64,000 bases of DNA from Streptomyces sp. TSRI0107 (GTDB taxonomy: Bacteria; Actinomycetota; Actinomycetes; Streptomycetales; Streptomycetaceae), in NCBI RefSeq assembly GCF_001905845.1, contig NZ_LIVZ01000001.1, positions 868,001 through 932,000 of the forward strand. The letters run 5' to 3'. The notes under the pieces are model-generated. The model did not search any database, was not told where the DNA came from, and worked only from the letters and a program-made list of their open reading frames with translations. Both the position numbers and the translations under genes were made by a program. Positions within the stretch are counted from its first letter, which is position 1, and each line of letters starts with the position of its first letter. Positions 1 to 8,450 of the stretch are shown piece after piece.

Positions 1-88
1 GAAGGTGCTGTACAGGTCCCGAACCCGGCATGTGTCGGCTTATAGTTCGGTCACGCAAACTCCCCAATTCCACGCGAGGAGTCGACAC

Positions 89-1387
89 ATGGCGGGCCGT
101 TTCCGGATATCGGACAACGACCTCCTTCGCGGCAACGGCTTAGCGGAGGGTATGCGTCCGGACGCCGGGAGGGGCGTGCCCCAAAGGGACCTGCTGGCAC
201 CCCGCCTCGCACACGGTGTCAGCGCGGCGGTCTTCTCCGGCTACGGCCTCGTCACCCTGTTCAACGTGCACGAGGTCGTGACCGGGACCTTCGGCCTGGT
301 CGTCTGCTGGGCCGCGGTGATCCTGCTGTACGTCATCCAGCTGCTGCTCACCTCGCGCGGGGCGCGCAGATGGTCCACGCGCCGCAAGGCGCTCACGCTC
401 GCCGCGCAGACGTCCCTCATCTTCGGACCCATGGTGTGGCTGGGGGTGATCTGGGGAAGCATGGCGGGACCGCTCGCCGGATCGATTCTCCTGCTCTTCC
501 CCGGCCGCATCGCATGGCTCTGCTACAGCGCCATGCCGCTGGTGATCCTCGGCTGGTCGCTCGCCGAGGGGCTGTCCGCCCGGGACACCGGCTACTACAC
601 CATCTCCACCGCCCTGACCGGACTCGTCATCTACGGCCTGACCCGGCTCACCGAGCTCGTCCGCGAAGTCCACGAGACCCGCGCCGAGATGGCCAGGATG
701 GCCGTCACCCAGGAACGTCTGCGGTTCGCCCGCGACCTGCACGACCTGCTCGGCTACAGCCTCTCCGCGATCACACTCAAGAGCGAGCTGATCCACCGCC
801 TGGTCCCGGTCAACCCCGAGCGGGCCCGCGACGAGGTCGCCTCCGTGCTCGGGGTCGCCCGCCAGGCGCTCGCCGACGTACGGCTGGTGGCCAGCGGGTA
901 CCGGGACATGTCGCTGGAGGCGGAGGCCGAGTCGGTGGCCGAGGTGATGGCGGCGGCCGACGTCGACGTCCGCCTGGACATCCGGTGCGGCAGACTCCAC
1001 CCGCTCGTGGACACCGTGCTCGCGACCGCGCTGCGCGAGGGCGTCACGAACATCCTCCGGCACAGCAAGGTGCAGTCCTGCACCATCGAGGTGCGGACGA
1101 CGGGGGAGACGGTGCGGCTGGACCTCGTCAACGACGGTGTCACGACGGGGAACCGGGCCGCCTCGCCGGACCGGGGCAGCGGGCTCGGCAACCTGCACAG
1201 CCGGCTCGCCGCGATCGGCGGCGAGCTGACCGCGGGCGTCGTCCCGGGCGACCGGTTCCGGCTGACGGCGGTGGCCCCGGCCACCCCGCCCAAGAAAGAC
1301 GCCGCGGAGCTCGTGCCGCCGCGGGGGCAACCGGTTGCCGAGTCGGCGGCGACCTGGACCGGGCAGGCGGACAGACGCGCCGTCTGA
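89..1387 (+). CDS. Two-component sensor histidine kinase, NarL/DesK type
   Basis: Membrane sensor kinase of 432 aa that would phosphorylate the response regulator encoded next. The first half has about four hydrophobic segments (residues ~40-195). A HisKA_3 dimerisation domain follows, with phosphoacceptor His218 in the motif RDLHDLLGYS, then an HATPase domain with GVTNILRHS (N box) and GSGLGNLHSRL (G box). I chose ATG 89 because GAGGAG lies 7 nt upstream; ATG 152 is in frame but its purine run is too close. With the 89 start, codon 18 is a TTA (140-142), so translation may depend on the bldA tRNA. The signal sensed is unknown. It lies beside the polyketide cluster, but no SARP-type repeat precedes it, so membership in the cluster is uncertain. 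Confidence 0.88.
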   Translation: MAGRFRISDNDLLRGNGLAEGMRPDAGRGVPQRDLLAPRLAHGVSAAVFSGYGLVTLFNVHEVVTGTFGLVVCWAAVILLYVIQLLLTSRGARRWSTRRKALTLAAQTSLIFGPMVWLGVIWGSMAGPLAGSILLLFPGRIAWLCYSAMPLVILGWSLAEGLSARDTGYYTISTALTGLVIYGLTRLTELVREVHETRAEMARMAVTQERLRFARDLHDLLGYSLSAITLKSELIHRLVPVNPERARDEVASVLGVARQALADVRLVASGYRDMSLEAEAESVAEVMAAADVDVRLDIRCGRLHPLVDTVLATALREGVTNILRHSKVQSCTIEVRTTGETVRLDLVNDGVTTGNRAASPDRGSGLGNLHSRLAAIGGELTAGVVPGDRFRLTAVAPATPPKKDAAELVPPRGQPVAESAATWTGQADRRAV

Positions 1388-1414
1388 GCGGCCACGTACA
1401 CAACGGGGGAATGA

Positions 1415-2029
1415 ATGCTCTTGGTGAAGATCCTGCTTGCCGAGGACGTGCACATGGTCCGGGGCGCGCTGGTCGCCCTGCTGGAGCTGGAACCGGATCT
1501 GCAGGTCGTCGCCTCGGTGGACCGCGGCGACCTGATCGTGCCGTCGGCACTTCAGACCCGCCCCGACGTCGCCGTCATCGACATCGACCTGCCCGGCACC
1601 GACGGCCTCACCGCCGCCACCGAACTCCACGACCGGGTGCCCGGCTGCCGCACCCTCATCCTCACCAGCCTCGGCCGGCCCGGGACCCTGCGCCGGGCGA
1701 TGGCCGCGCGGGTCTCCGGCTTCCTGCTCAAGGACTCGCCCCCGTCCCGGCTGGCCCAGGCGGTGCGGTCGGTCGCCGTCGGCCAGCGGGTCATCGACCC
1801 CGAACTCGCGCTCAGCGCCTGGGAGGCGCCGGACAACCCGCTCTCCCCGCGGGAGACCCAGGTGCTGCGGCTGGCGGCGCGCGGCGCCGACGCGGCGGAG
1901 ATCGCGGACCATCTCTTCCTCACCCAGGGCACGGTGCGGAACTACCTCACGGCCATCGTGGACAAGCTGAACGCCCGCAACCGGATCGACGCGATCCGGA
2001 TCGCGGAGGAAGCCGGCTGGATCCCGTAG
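1415..2029 (+). CDS. LuxR-family response regulator
   Basis: DNA-binding response regulator of 204 aa, partner of the kinase just upstream (27-nt gap). The receiver domain (residues ~4-120) has the acidic pair AED near the start, phosphoacceptor Asp56 in VIDIDLPG, and the conserved Lys in LLKD. The LuxR-type helix-turn-helix (residues ~140-200) contains LSPRETQVLRLAARG and TQGTVRNYL. Similar length and layout to DesR-like regulators. ATG codons at 1411 and 1415 are both possible; only 1415 is in frame. It ends 17 nt from the convergent ACP-AT gene. Target genes cannot be read from the sequence. Confidence 0.88.
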   Translation: MLLVKILLAEDVHMVRGALVALLELEPDLQVVASVDRGDLIVPSALQTRPDVAVIDIDLPGTDGLTAATELHDRVPGCRTLILTSLGRPGTLRRAMAARVSGFLLKDSPPSRLAQAVRSVAVGQRVIDPELALSAWEAPDNPLSPRETQVLRLAARGADAAEIADHLFLTQGTVRNYLTAIVDKLNARNRIDAIRIAEEAGWIP

Positions 2030-2046
2030 GCGTCCCTCCGCGAGCG

Positions 2047-3282
2047 TCAGATCTCCGCCAGCGGACCAGCGTTCAGCTTCGACAGGACGCCCGCCAGGTC
2101 CACCGCGTTGGTCTCCGGACTGCGGCACACGGCCAGGCACACCGGGCCGCGGGCGCCGGACATCCGCCGCAGGAAGGGCGTGAGCACCGCCTTCGGGCCG
2201 ATCTCCACGACATGGCTGGGCGCCTGCTGGGCCAGCATCTGGCGGGCGGCGTCGGCGAACCGCACCGGCGCGGTGATCTGCGCGGTCCAGTAGTCGCCGG
2301 CCAGCGGTTCGGCGTACCGCCGCCCGTACACCGTGGAGTAGTACGGCAGCTGGGGCGCCCCGCCCGTCAGATGGCGGGCCGCGGCCTCGAAGCGGGGCGT
2401 CACCGGTTCCATCAGGGGCGAGTGGAAGGCGTGCGTCACCTGCAGGTAGGTGCTGGCGATCCCCACCGCCGCCAGCCGCTCCCGCACCCGCTCCAGGCCG
2501 TCGACCGCGCCGGACAGCACGGTGGCGCGGGCCGCGTTGAACGCGCCGATGGACACCTCCGGCTCCGCCGCCGCCGCGTCCGCCGCTTCGAACGGGCTGG
2601 CGCAGGTCGCCATCATCCCGCCGCCGGACGGCAGGTACTGCATGTAGGAGCCGCGGTAGCACACCAGCCGGGCGGCGTCCTCCAGGGACAGCGCCCCGGC
2701 GACCACCGCCGCCGTGACCTCGCCGGTGCCGTGCCCCAGCACGGCCACCGGGCGCACCCCCTCCTCCTCCAGCAGCGTCATCGCCAGGGCGTACCCCACG
2801 GCGAACAGCGCCGGCTGGGTCAGCGCCGTCTGGTGCACTCGGGGATCGCCGTCGAGGATCAGCTCGCGGACCGACCGGCCGAGGCAGGGGCCGATCGCCT
2901 CGTCGGCCTCGGCGAGATGCCGCCGGTACCCGGACAGGGCCTCGTGCAGGCCCGCGGTCATCCGGGGATGCTGACAGCCCTGCCCGGTGAACACGAAGAC
3001 CGCCCGCACCCGGTCGGGGTGCCGCCCCATGCCGTGCCGCATCGCCAGATAGCGGGCGAGGTCGCGGACGGTCGGATGGGCCCAGATGTCCGCCGGGTCG
3101 AGCAGCGGACCGAACTCCGTCTCGATGTCCCCGAACAGGCCGAGCAGGGCGACCGAGTCGAGCCCCCACTCGGACAGCTCCTCGTCCTGGTGGACCTCTC
3201 GTCGTGCGTACTCGCCGATCCGCTCGGCGAGCCAGGCGGCGAAGACCCCCTCGTCGGGGTCGCCCGGTGCCGCTGCGCTCAC
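2047..3282 (-). CDS. ACP-acyltransferase didomain with Gly in place of the AT active-site Ser
   Basis: 411-aa protein. Residues ~10-82 form an acyl carrier domain with phosphopantetheine Ser43 in GLDSVALL. Residues ~92-400 form a malonyl-CoA:ACP acyltransferase fold with TGQGCQ near the start, the Arg-containing CYRGSYMQ and the His motif HAFHSPLMEP. The nucleophile elbow, normally GHSxGE, reads GHGTGE (codon 2728-2730 is Gly185), so a normal Ser-acyl intermediate cannot form. It is the last gene of a minus-strand group after a fatty acyl-AMP ligase (53-nt gap). The likely role, by inference, is holding a starter acyl group on the ACP, with the AT part acting as a docking or non-covalent transfer domain. 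GTG 3282 was chosen because GGAAGGAGG lies just upstream; longer in-frame starts overlap the ligase gene. Confidence 0.8.
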   Translation of the reverse strand: MSAAAPGDPDEGVFAAWLAERIGEYARREVHQDEELSEWGLDSVALLGLFGDIETEFGPLLDPADIWAHPTVRDLARYLAMRHGMGRHPDRVRAVFVFTGQGCQHPRMTAGLHEALSGYRRHLAEADEAIGPCLGRSVRELILDGDPRVHQTALTQPALFAVGYALAMTLLEEEGVRPVAVLGHGTGEVTAAVVAGALSLEDAARLVCYRGSYMQYLPSGGGMMATCASPFEAADAAAAEPEVSIGAFNAARATVLSGAVDGLERVRERLAAVGIASTYLQVTHAFHSPLMEPVTPRFEAAARHLTGGAPQLPYYSTVYGRRYAEPLAGDYWTAQITAPVRFADAARQMLAQQAPSHVVEIGPKAVLTPFLRRMSGARGPVCLAVCRSPETNAVDLAGVLSKLNAGPLAEI

Positions 3283-3335
3283 GTCCTGCCTCCTTCCTTC
3301 CGTTCCCCGTCGCTGTCCGGCTGTCCGTCTGTGCG

Positions 3336-5084
3336 TCAGCTCCGCGTCCGGCGGTGCGGGCCCGCCGGTGCCACGAGGTCGTCGTCGAGGTACTGGTACA
3401 CGGGCCGCAGCCCGCCGTTCAGGAACAGCCGGCGCATTGCGGCGCGCTCCACCTTCCCGCTGGTGGTGCGCCGCACGGTGCCGGGCCGTACCAGCAGTAC
3501 CCCGGCCACGGCCACCTCGAACTCCTCGGTGAGGCACCGCCGTACGTTCTTGGCCAGCTCCTCCAGATCGAGGGTGTAGCGCTGGTGGGTGCGCAACTCC
3601 TGGACCACGACCACGCGTTCGCGCTCGCCGGGCACCGAGAAGGCGCTGCCCGTGCCGAACAGGGTGCTGACGCGCTGCACCGTGCGCTCCAGGTCCTGCG
3701 GGTACAGGTTGCGCCCCGCGATCACGATCACGTCCTTCAGCCGGCCGGTGACATACAGCCGCCCGTCGTCCAGGACGCCCAGGTCGCCGGTGCGCAGCAG
3801 GCCCGTCGCGCCGTCGGCCGTGACGGCGCCGAAACGTTCCGTCGTCGCCGACCGGTCCCGCCAGTAGCCGTCCGCGACGCCCGGACCGCTCACCCAGATC
3901 TCGCCGACCTCCCCGTCCGGCAGCACCTGTCGGGACTCCGGGTCGACGACCAGCACCCGGCCGGCCGCGCCCGCCGCCGTGCCGCAGGACACCAGGGTGT
4001 GCGTGGGCCGGCCCGGCTGCGGCTCGCTCAGCCGGCCCTTCTCCAGGGCATCCGCGTCGACCGTGCGCTCACCGGCCCCGGCGGGACCGCCCGAGACCAG
4101 CAGCGTCGCCTCGGCCAGGCCGTACGCCGCGTGCATCGCCTCCGGGCGCAGACCGGCGCCCGCGAACCGCTCGACGAAGGCCCGCCGGGTCTCGGCGCGC
4201 ACCGGCTCCCCGCCGGACACCGCCACCCGCCAGCCCGACAGGTCCAGCCCCGCCAGCTGCTCGTCGGTGACCCGCCGCACGCACAGGTCGTACGCGAAGT
4301 CGGGGGCGCCGCTCACCTCGATGCCGTACCGCCCGATCGCCTCCAGCCAGCGCGCCGGGCGGCGGACGAACGCCTCCGGCGACAGCACCGCGGCGGTCGC
4401 GCCGAGCCACAGCGGATGCAGCAGCTGCCCGACCAGTCCCATGTCGTGGTGGAAGGGCAGCCAGCCGCCGATCCGGGACCCGGGGCCCGCCCCGAGCAGC
4501 CCGGCCAGCGCCTCCTGGTTGGCGAGCAGATTGCCGTGGGTGACCACCACGCCGTGCGGGCAGCCGGTGGAGCCCGAGGTGAACTGCAGATACGCCGGCG
4601 TGTCCCGGTCCAGCGGGGGCAGCCGCCACTCGGTGGACGCGTGCGCCGCGTCGGCGGCGAGGCACGGTATGGAGCCGTGGCCGTGCCGGGCCAGCAGCCG
4701 GGAGATGTCCGGGGCCAGCGCGGCGTCGGTGAGGGCGGCGCGGGGGGACGCCTGCCGGACGATCCCCGCCACCCGCTCCTCGTGGTGGCTGCGACCGCCG
4801 TACGGGGGGACCGGGACGGCGACCGCGCCCGCGTACAGACACGCCAGGAACGACACGGCGAACTGGCGCCGGGAGGCGTGCAGCAGCAGCACCGGCTCCC
4901 CGGCGACACCGTCGGCCTGGAGCCGGCCGGCCAGGCGGCGGGCCGAGGCGTCGAGCGTGCGGTAGGAGACCGTCGCGGGGCGGCCGCGGTCGTCGCTGTC
5001 CGGCAGCAGAAGCAGAGCGGCGCGCTCCGGCGCCTCCTCCGCTCTCGCGAGCATCAGTTCTGTGAACGTCCGGTAGTCGCTCAT
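3336..5084 (-). CDS. Fatty acyl-AMP ligase (FAAL-like adenylating enzyme)
   Basis: 582-aa ANL-superfamily enzyme, expected to activate a carboxylic acid with ATP and load it onto an acyl carrier domain; the ACP-AT protein directly downstream is the obvious acceptor. The ATP-binding loop FTSGSTGCPHGVV is at ~residue 160, with GEIWVSGPGVADGYW and LLRTGDLG further on. The end reads VRRTTSGKVERAAMRR, carrying the conserved C-terminal Lys. The stretch around VSGGEPVRAETRRAFVERF is typical of FAALs rather than CoA ligases. Start ATG 5084 (MSDYRTF); the ribosome site is a weak G-run. In a type II PKS cluster such an enzyme suggests a non-acetate starter or a side acyl chain; the substrate cannot be read. 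Confidence 0.85.
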   Translation of the reverse strand: MSDYRTFTELMLARAEEAPERAALLLLPDSDDRGRPATVSYRTLDASARRLAGRLQADGVAGEPVLLLHASRRQFAVSFLACLYAGAVAVPVPPYGGRSHHEERVAGIVRQASPRAALTDAALAPDISRLLARHGHGSIPCLAADAAHASTEWRLPPLDRDTPAYLQFTSGSTGCPHGVVVTHGNLLANQEALAGLLGAGPGSRIGGWLPFHHDMGLVGQLLHPLWLGATAAVLSPEAFVRRPARWLEAIGRYGIEVSGAPDFAYDLCVRRVTDEQLAGLDLSGWRVAVSGGEPVRAETRRAFVERFAGAGLRPEAMHAAYGLAEATLLVSGGPAGAGERTVDADALEKGRLSEPQPGRPTHTLVSCGTAAGAAGRVLVVDPESRQVLPDGEVGEIWVSGPGVADGYWRDRSATTERFGAVTADGATGLLRTGDLGVLDDGRLYVTGRLKDVIVIAGRNLYPQDLERTVQRVSTLFGTGSAFSVPGERERVVVVQELRTHQRYTLDLEELAKNVRRCLTEEFEVAVAGVLLVRPGTVRRTTSGKVERAAMRRLFLNGGLRPVYQYLDDDLVAPAGPHRRTRS

Positions 5085-5217
5085 GTGGGACCCCCTGCGT
5101 GTCGTACGGGCGCGGGCGCCTCCCCGTCGTCGGCGCCTGTTTCCACCCGGTGCCAGACGGTATGTGTGCCTTCTCGAAGGGCACTCGACCGCTGCTGGGA
5201 CGCCCGGCGCCGGTACG

Positions 5218-5433
5218 TCAGCGGGGCGCCGCCCAGCCGACCCGCGGCCGGGACCGCCGCGGCCGGCCCCAGGGGGCCCGGGGCGCCGTGTCATCCGCCC
5301 CGTCCGTCTCCTCCGCGTCCGCCAGTGCCCTCAGCCTGGCCAGGAGCACGGCCGTCACAGCGGCCAGTTCGACATGGTCCGGCCGCCCGCGCACGACGAC
5401 GAAGGCGGGCTGTGCTTCGGTGGGCTCGTCCAT
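5218..5433 (-). CDS. accE: Acyl-CoA carboxylase epsilon subunit (AccE-like)
   Basis: 71-aa protein with the small-subunit signature VVVRGRPDHVELAAVTAVLLARL followed, after a variable linker, by a Trp in APWGRPRR near the C-terminus. This matches actinobacterial AccE/PccE proteins (about 60-80 aa), which join the alpha and beta subunits of acetyl/propionyl-CoA carboxylase. It would boost malonyl-CoA (extender unit) supply. No carboxylase alpha or beta gene lies in the window, so it must use host subunits. No clear ribosome-binding site precedes ATG 5433, and SARP-like repeats end about 20 nt upstream, so the message may be leaderless. Small size lowers certainty. Confidence 0.68.
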   Translation of the reverse strand: MDEPTEAQPAFVVVRGRPDHVELAAVTAVLLARLRALADAEETDGADDTAPRAPWGRPRRSRPRVGWAAPR

Positions 5434-5453
5434 GGGGGGATGGTGCTCGCCGG

Positions 5454-5471
5454 CGCTCGAGAAGTACTCGG
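5454..5471 (-). promoter_or_regulatory. Possible SARP box upstream of the AccE-like gene
   Basis: On the minus strand, heptamers CCGAGTA (5471-5465) and TCGAGCG (5460-5454) are spaced exactly 11 bp. They match the SARP direct-repeat pattern seen elsewhere in this cluster, but only two copies are clear. Confidence 0.4.
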
Positions 5472-5601
5472 GTCGGGGGTGGGCCGGGGCGCTCGGGATG
5501 CTCGGGGGGCTGTGAGGCGCGGGGCGTCGAGGGCGCGGCGCAGGGCGTGCCAGGGCCGGTGAGGGTCGCGTGAGGTGAGGTGAGGTGGCGGACGCGGGGC
5601 G

Positions 5602-6222
5602 TCAGAGGGCCGCGAGGGGGCGGGCCGGTTCCTCGGTGCAGCGGGCGGTCGCCGCCAGCTTGGACAGTCTGTCCTGGTAGGCGGCGCTCGCGCGGGCCCG
5701 CTCGCAGGCCGCGGCGTCCCGCCACCACAACAGCCCGGTGTAGACGTACGGGTCGGCCACCGAGCGCAGCAGATCGCTGCCGCCGAAGCCCTCGTCGGCC
5801 ACGCACTGCCCGACCAGGGAGCCGAAGTCCAGCTCGAACCGCTCGGGTTCGCCCGTCACCACGGCCCGCACCAGGACCAGCCGCGCGGCGTCCTCCGGAG
5901 CGCAGTCCAGAGTGATGCGCCCGACACTGACCAGGAGTTCCGCCTCCGCGCGCAGCGTGGCCGCGAGCCCTCGCGGGCCGGCCGGCGCCGCCGGGTCCTG
6001 GTGCACCACCCGTAACAGGCGGTCCAGGCCGGTCCACCGGTCGAGATGCACGTAGCCGCCGGGACGTTCGGTGAGAGCGGCGGTCACCCGGCTGACGAAC
6101 CCCTTCCGGGACTCCCGGTACACGGCGTATTCGAGGAGTTCGCGCTCGAACATGGTGGGGGCCGACGTGGTCGTGAAGCGCTCGACCACGGTCAGCTCTG
6201 TGTTGCCATCGCGCTGGGACAC
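5602..6222 (-). CDS. ABM-fold monooxygenase-like protein (two-domain)
   Basis: 206-aa protein resembling dimeric alpha-beta-barrel (antibiotic biosynthesis monooxygenase) proteins. The first half contains FTTTSAPTMFERELLEYAVY and GYVHLDRWTGLDRLLRV; the second half repeats the pattern with YVYTGLLWWRDAAACERAR, suggesting two fused ABM units. Such enzymes oxidise anthrone-type or naphthacenone-type rings without cofactors. GTG 6222 is preferred because GGAGGGG lies ~7 nt upstream. Codon 70 is TTA (6013-6015), a possible bldA control point. It is the first gene of the minus-strand group and lies just downstream of a two-copy SARP box. Function is inferred from fold and context. Confidence 0.65.
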   Translation of the reverse strand: MSQRDGNTELTVVERFTTTSAPTMFERELLEYAVYRESRKGFVSRVTAALTERPGGYVHLDRWTGLDRLLRVVHQDPAAPAGPRGLAATLRAEAELLVSVGRITLDCAPEDAARLVLVRAVVTGEPERFELDFGSLVGQCVADEGFGGSDLLRSVADPYVYTGLLWWRDAAACERARASAAYQDRLSKLAATARCTEEPARPLAAL

Positions 6223-6278
6223 CGACCGGCCCCCTCCTCGTCCCGGCATGCATGCCTGACGTTCATCCGACCACACAC

Positions 6279-6296
6279 CGCTCGAGTCCCACTCGA
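6279..6296 (-). promoter_or_regulatory. SARP box for the minus-strand starter/monooxygenase group
   Basis: On the minus strand, heptamers TCGAGTG (6296-6290) and TCGAGCG (6285-6279) are spaced 11 bp, 57 nt from the start of the ABM gene at 6222. Both contain a perfect TCGAG core, the known SARP heptamer. Confidence 0.65.
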
Positions 6297-6318
6297 ATAC
6301 GGTCCCGGGCCCGCCCGC

Positions 6319-6347
6319 GCGAGAGTTCCTCGAGGAACCACCGAGCA
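6319..6347 (+). promoter_or_regulatory. SARP box for the plus-strand operon starting at 6395
   Basis: Three direct heptamers GCGAGAG (6319), TCGAGGA (6330) and CCGAGCA (6341) at exact 11-bp spacing with 4-bp spacers, ending 47 nt before ATG 6395. The site is divergent from the minus-strand box at 6279-6296. Confidence 0.65.
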
Positions 6348-6394
6348 GCCGCGGCGATCGTGGCCTTTCCCGATATCAGAAGGGACGGCACGAC

Positions 6395-6634
6395 ATGCCC
6401 GCAACCGCACACAGCGGCGGCAGCGTCGCCCGAGTCGCACTCGAGCGCCTGCTGCGGCCGATATGGAACTCACTGGTGGCCTACGGGTCCCTCTGGCTGC
6501 CCGGCGACCAGACCCCGTTCTGGCAGCAGTACCGCTACGACAGCCCGCTGGACCCCATGCTGTTGAACCCGGCGTTCACACCCGGCCCAAGCGACATGAC
6601 GGAGTCTGGCCGGACGACCTTGAGCGCGTCTTGA
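6395..6634 (+). CDS. Small protein of unknown function (79 aa)
   Basis: Not recognised. The 79-aa product is rich in Trp, Tyr and Pro in its middle (WNSLVAYGSLWLPGD, FWQQYRYDSPLD). No signal peptide, metal motif or clear transmembrane segment is seen. Support for being real: a purine-rich AGAAGGGA lies upstream of ATG 6395, and a three-copy SARP box ends 47 nt before it, making it the first reading frame of a regulated operon. It is followed by the acyl-CoA dehydrogenase homologue 55 nt later. It could instead be a leader region. Confidence 0.5.
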   Translation: MPATAHSGGSVARVALERLLRPIWNSLVAYGSLWLPGDQTPFWQQYRYDSPLDPMLLNPAFTPGPSDMTESGRTTLSAS

Positions 6635-6689
6635 GCCGTGCCGGTCGAGCAGTGGCCCGTGAGGTTCCGGACGAGGACGGAGGGATGCC

Positions 6690-8399
6690 ATGACAACGGC
6701 GGTGAACACGGTGGACTCCTCGGAAGCCGCCGTACAGGAACGCATCGCCCGGCTCGAGCACGACTTCGGAGATCTCGACGACCCGGGCAACCCGCTCGGC
6801 GCCCAGCAGTTCCTCGCCGCTGACGAACACCGGCGGCTGCTGCCGGCCGCCGAGCGGCTGCTCGACGCCTTCGGGCTGAACGCCGAGTTCGTGCCCAGGG
6901 AACTGGGCGGCCGGCTCGACCGGCTGGACGCGCTGGCCCGGGTGCTGCGCGCGGTCTTCCGACGCGACGCGGCACTCGGCCTGGGCTACGGCCTGACCTC
7001 GTACCTGGCCGCGGTCGTCGTCTGGGCGGGCGGCACCGCGCGCCAGCGCCGGGACACCGCCGAACTGCTCCTCGACGACGGCCGGATGGCGTGCGCCTAT
7101 CCCGAGCCGCCGCAGGGCAACGACTTCCTGCGCAACCGGCTCACCGCGGAGCCGGACGGCGCCGGCGGCTACCGCGTCAGCGGACGGAAGGAGGCCCTCA
7201 ACAACACCGCCCACGCGCGGGCCCTGGTGATGTTCGCGCACACCCCGGACGGCCTGAGCGCCTTCCTGTCACCGGGCCCCGCGCACCCCGCGGGCCGGGA
7301 CCTGGAGCTGCTGCCCCGCCGCCCCACCGTCGGGGTGCGCGGGTGCGCCATCCAGGGACTCGCCCTCGACGGACACCGGCTGGACGCCGGGGCGCTGATC
7401 GGAGCGCCGGGCGGCGGGGCGCGGCTGGCCGAACTGGTCTTCCCGCTCACCCGCAGCGCGGGGCTGTCGATGGCGCTGGGCTGCGCCGACACCGCCCTGC
7501 GCACCACGACCGCGTTCGCCCGCTCGCACCGTTCCCGCAGCCGGGCCTCGCTGCACTCCGCGCGCACCCGCACCGCGCTGGTCGACGCGTTCGCCGACCT
7601 GCTGGTGTGCGACTGCCTGTCGCTCGTCGCGACCCGGGCGCCGCATCTGCTGCCCCGGGAGAGCCGCACCCTGGGCGCCGTGGCGAAGTACCTGCTGCCG
7701 ACGATCCTCAACGAGGCCATGGACGACCTGTCGATCGTGCTCGGCGCGGAGGCCTACGCGGCGAGCGGCAGTTACGGGATCTTCCAGAAGACCGCCCGCG
7801 ACCTGCCGATGATCGGCCTGGGCAGCGCGGGCGCCTCGGCCAGCCGGGCCGTGATCATCGCACAGCTGCTGCGGCTGCCGACGCTCGCCCCGCCGGGCGG
7901 GACCGAGGAGTTCGCCGGACTGTTCCGGCCGTTCGACGCGGCGCTGCCGCCGTGCCGGCCGGAGGAGAACGCGCTCGCTCCCGAACGGGACTCGCTGCTC
8001 GGGTCGCTGGAGGAGTCGGCGCGGCATGCCGCCGGGCCGCTCGAGGAGGCGGCAGCGGTCCTCGTGAGGCATGCGCGGGCGCTGTCCGACGCCTGCGAGG
8101 AACTCGCCGCGCGACCTGCCGGGCGTCCGGTCAGCCCGCGTGCCTACGCGCTGGCGGACCGGTACGCCCTGCTCGCCGCGGGGGCCGCGTGTCTCGGGGT
8201 GTGGCGGCACCGGCCGGCGCGCGGGTTCCTCGCCGATCCGGTGTGGGCGGCGATGGCGCTGACGCGGATCGCCTGCCGGCTGGACAAGTCGGTGGGGCGG
8301 GTGCCCGCGGCGGGGCTCGACCGGATGCTGGCCGAGTTGCTGCACCGGTTCGACGACGCGCGCAGTTATGACCTGTATGCGACGGCGATCGGGCGGTAG
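6690..8399 (+). CDS. Acyl-CoA dehydrogenase family protein
   Basis: 569-aa flavoprotein-like enzyme. The N-terminal helical part (residues ~10-140) is followed by MACAYPEPPQGNDFLRN and YRVSGRKEALNNTAHARALV, the beta-barrel region that binds FAD and substrate, then a helical C-terminal domain with SAGLSMALGCADTALRTT and VLGAEAYAASGSYGIFQK. It is longer than typical ACADs (~380-400 aa) by a C-terminal extension. Family members oxidise acyl thioesters or act as flavin monooxygenases in polyketide clusters; here it may desaturate an acyl starter on an ACP (inference). ATG 6690 has GGAGGG upstream. Downstream is a dispersed repeat with a hairpin, then the phosphopantetheinyl transferase. Confidence 0.8.
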   Translation: MTTAVNTVDSSEAAVQERIARLEHDFGDLDDPGNPLGAQQFLAADEHRRLLPAAERLLDAFGLNAEFVPRELGGRLDRLDALARVLRAVFRRDAALGLGYGLTSYLAAVVVWAGGTARQRRDTAELLLDDGRMACAYPEPPQGNDFLRNRLTAEPDGAGGYRVSGRKEALNNTAHARALVMFAHTPDGLSAFLSPGPAHPAGRDLELLPRRPTVGVRGCAIQGLALDGHRLDAGALIGAPGGGARLAELVFPLTRSAGLSMALGCADTALRTTTAFARSHRSRSRASLHSARTRTALVDAFADLLVCDCLSLVATRAPHLLPRESRTLGAVAKYLLPTILNEAMDDLSIVLGAEAYAASGSYGIFQKTARDLPMIGLGSAGASASRAVIIAQLLRLPTLAPPGGTEEFAGLFRPFDAALPPCRPEENALAPERDSLLGSLEESARHAAGPLEEAAAVLVRHARALSDACEELAARPAGRPVSPRAYALADRYALLAAGAACLGVWRHRPARGFLADPVWAAMALTRIACRLDKSVGRVPAAGLDRMLAELLHRFDDARSYDLYATAIGR

Positions 8400-8450
8400 T
8401 GCGCCCCACTGGGGTGCCGGGCTGTGTTGGTGGGCGGCGCGGCCGTGTTC

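Noticed and set aside
140..3169. Very long open frame on the minus strand across the kinase, regulator and ACP-AT genes
   Set aside because: It is a high-GC shadow of the genes on the other strand and other frame; it shows no domain motifs and is full of low-complexity Arg/Gly/Pro runs.
3336..5084. NRPS adenylation domain
   Set aside because: The protein stands alone, lacks condensation and carrier domains, and has FAAL-like features; an ANL acyl-AMP ligase fits better.
5567..5589. Short GTGAG-type tandem repeats
   Set aside because: Only about three imperfect units in GC-rich DNA; probably chance or small slippage, with no sign of function.
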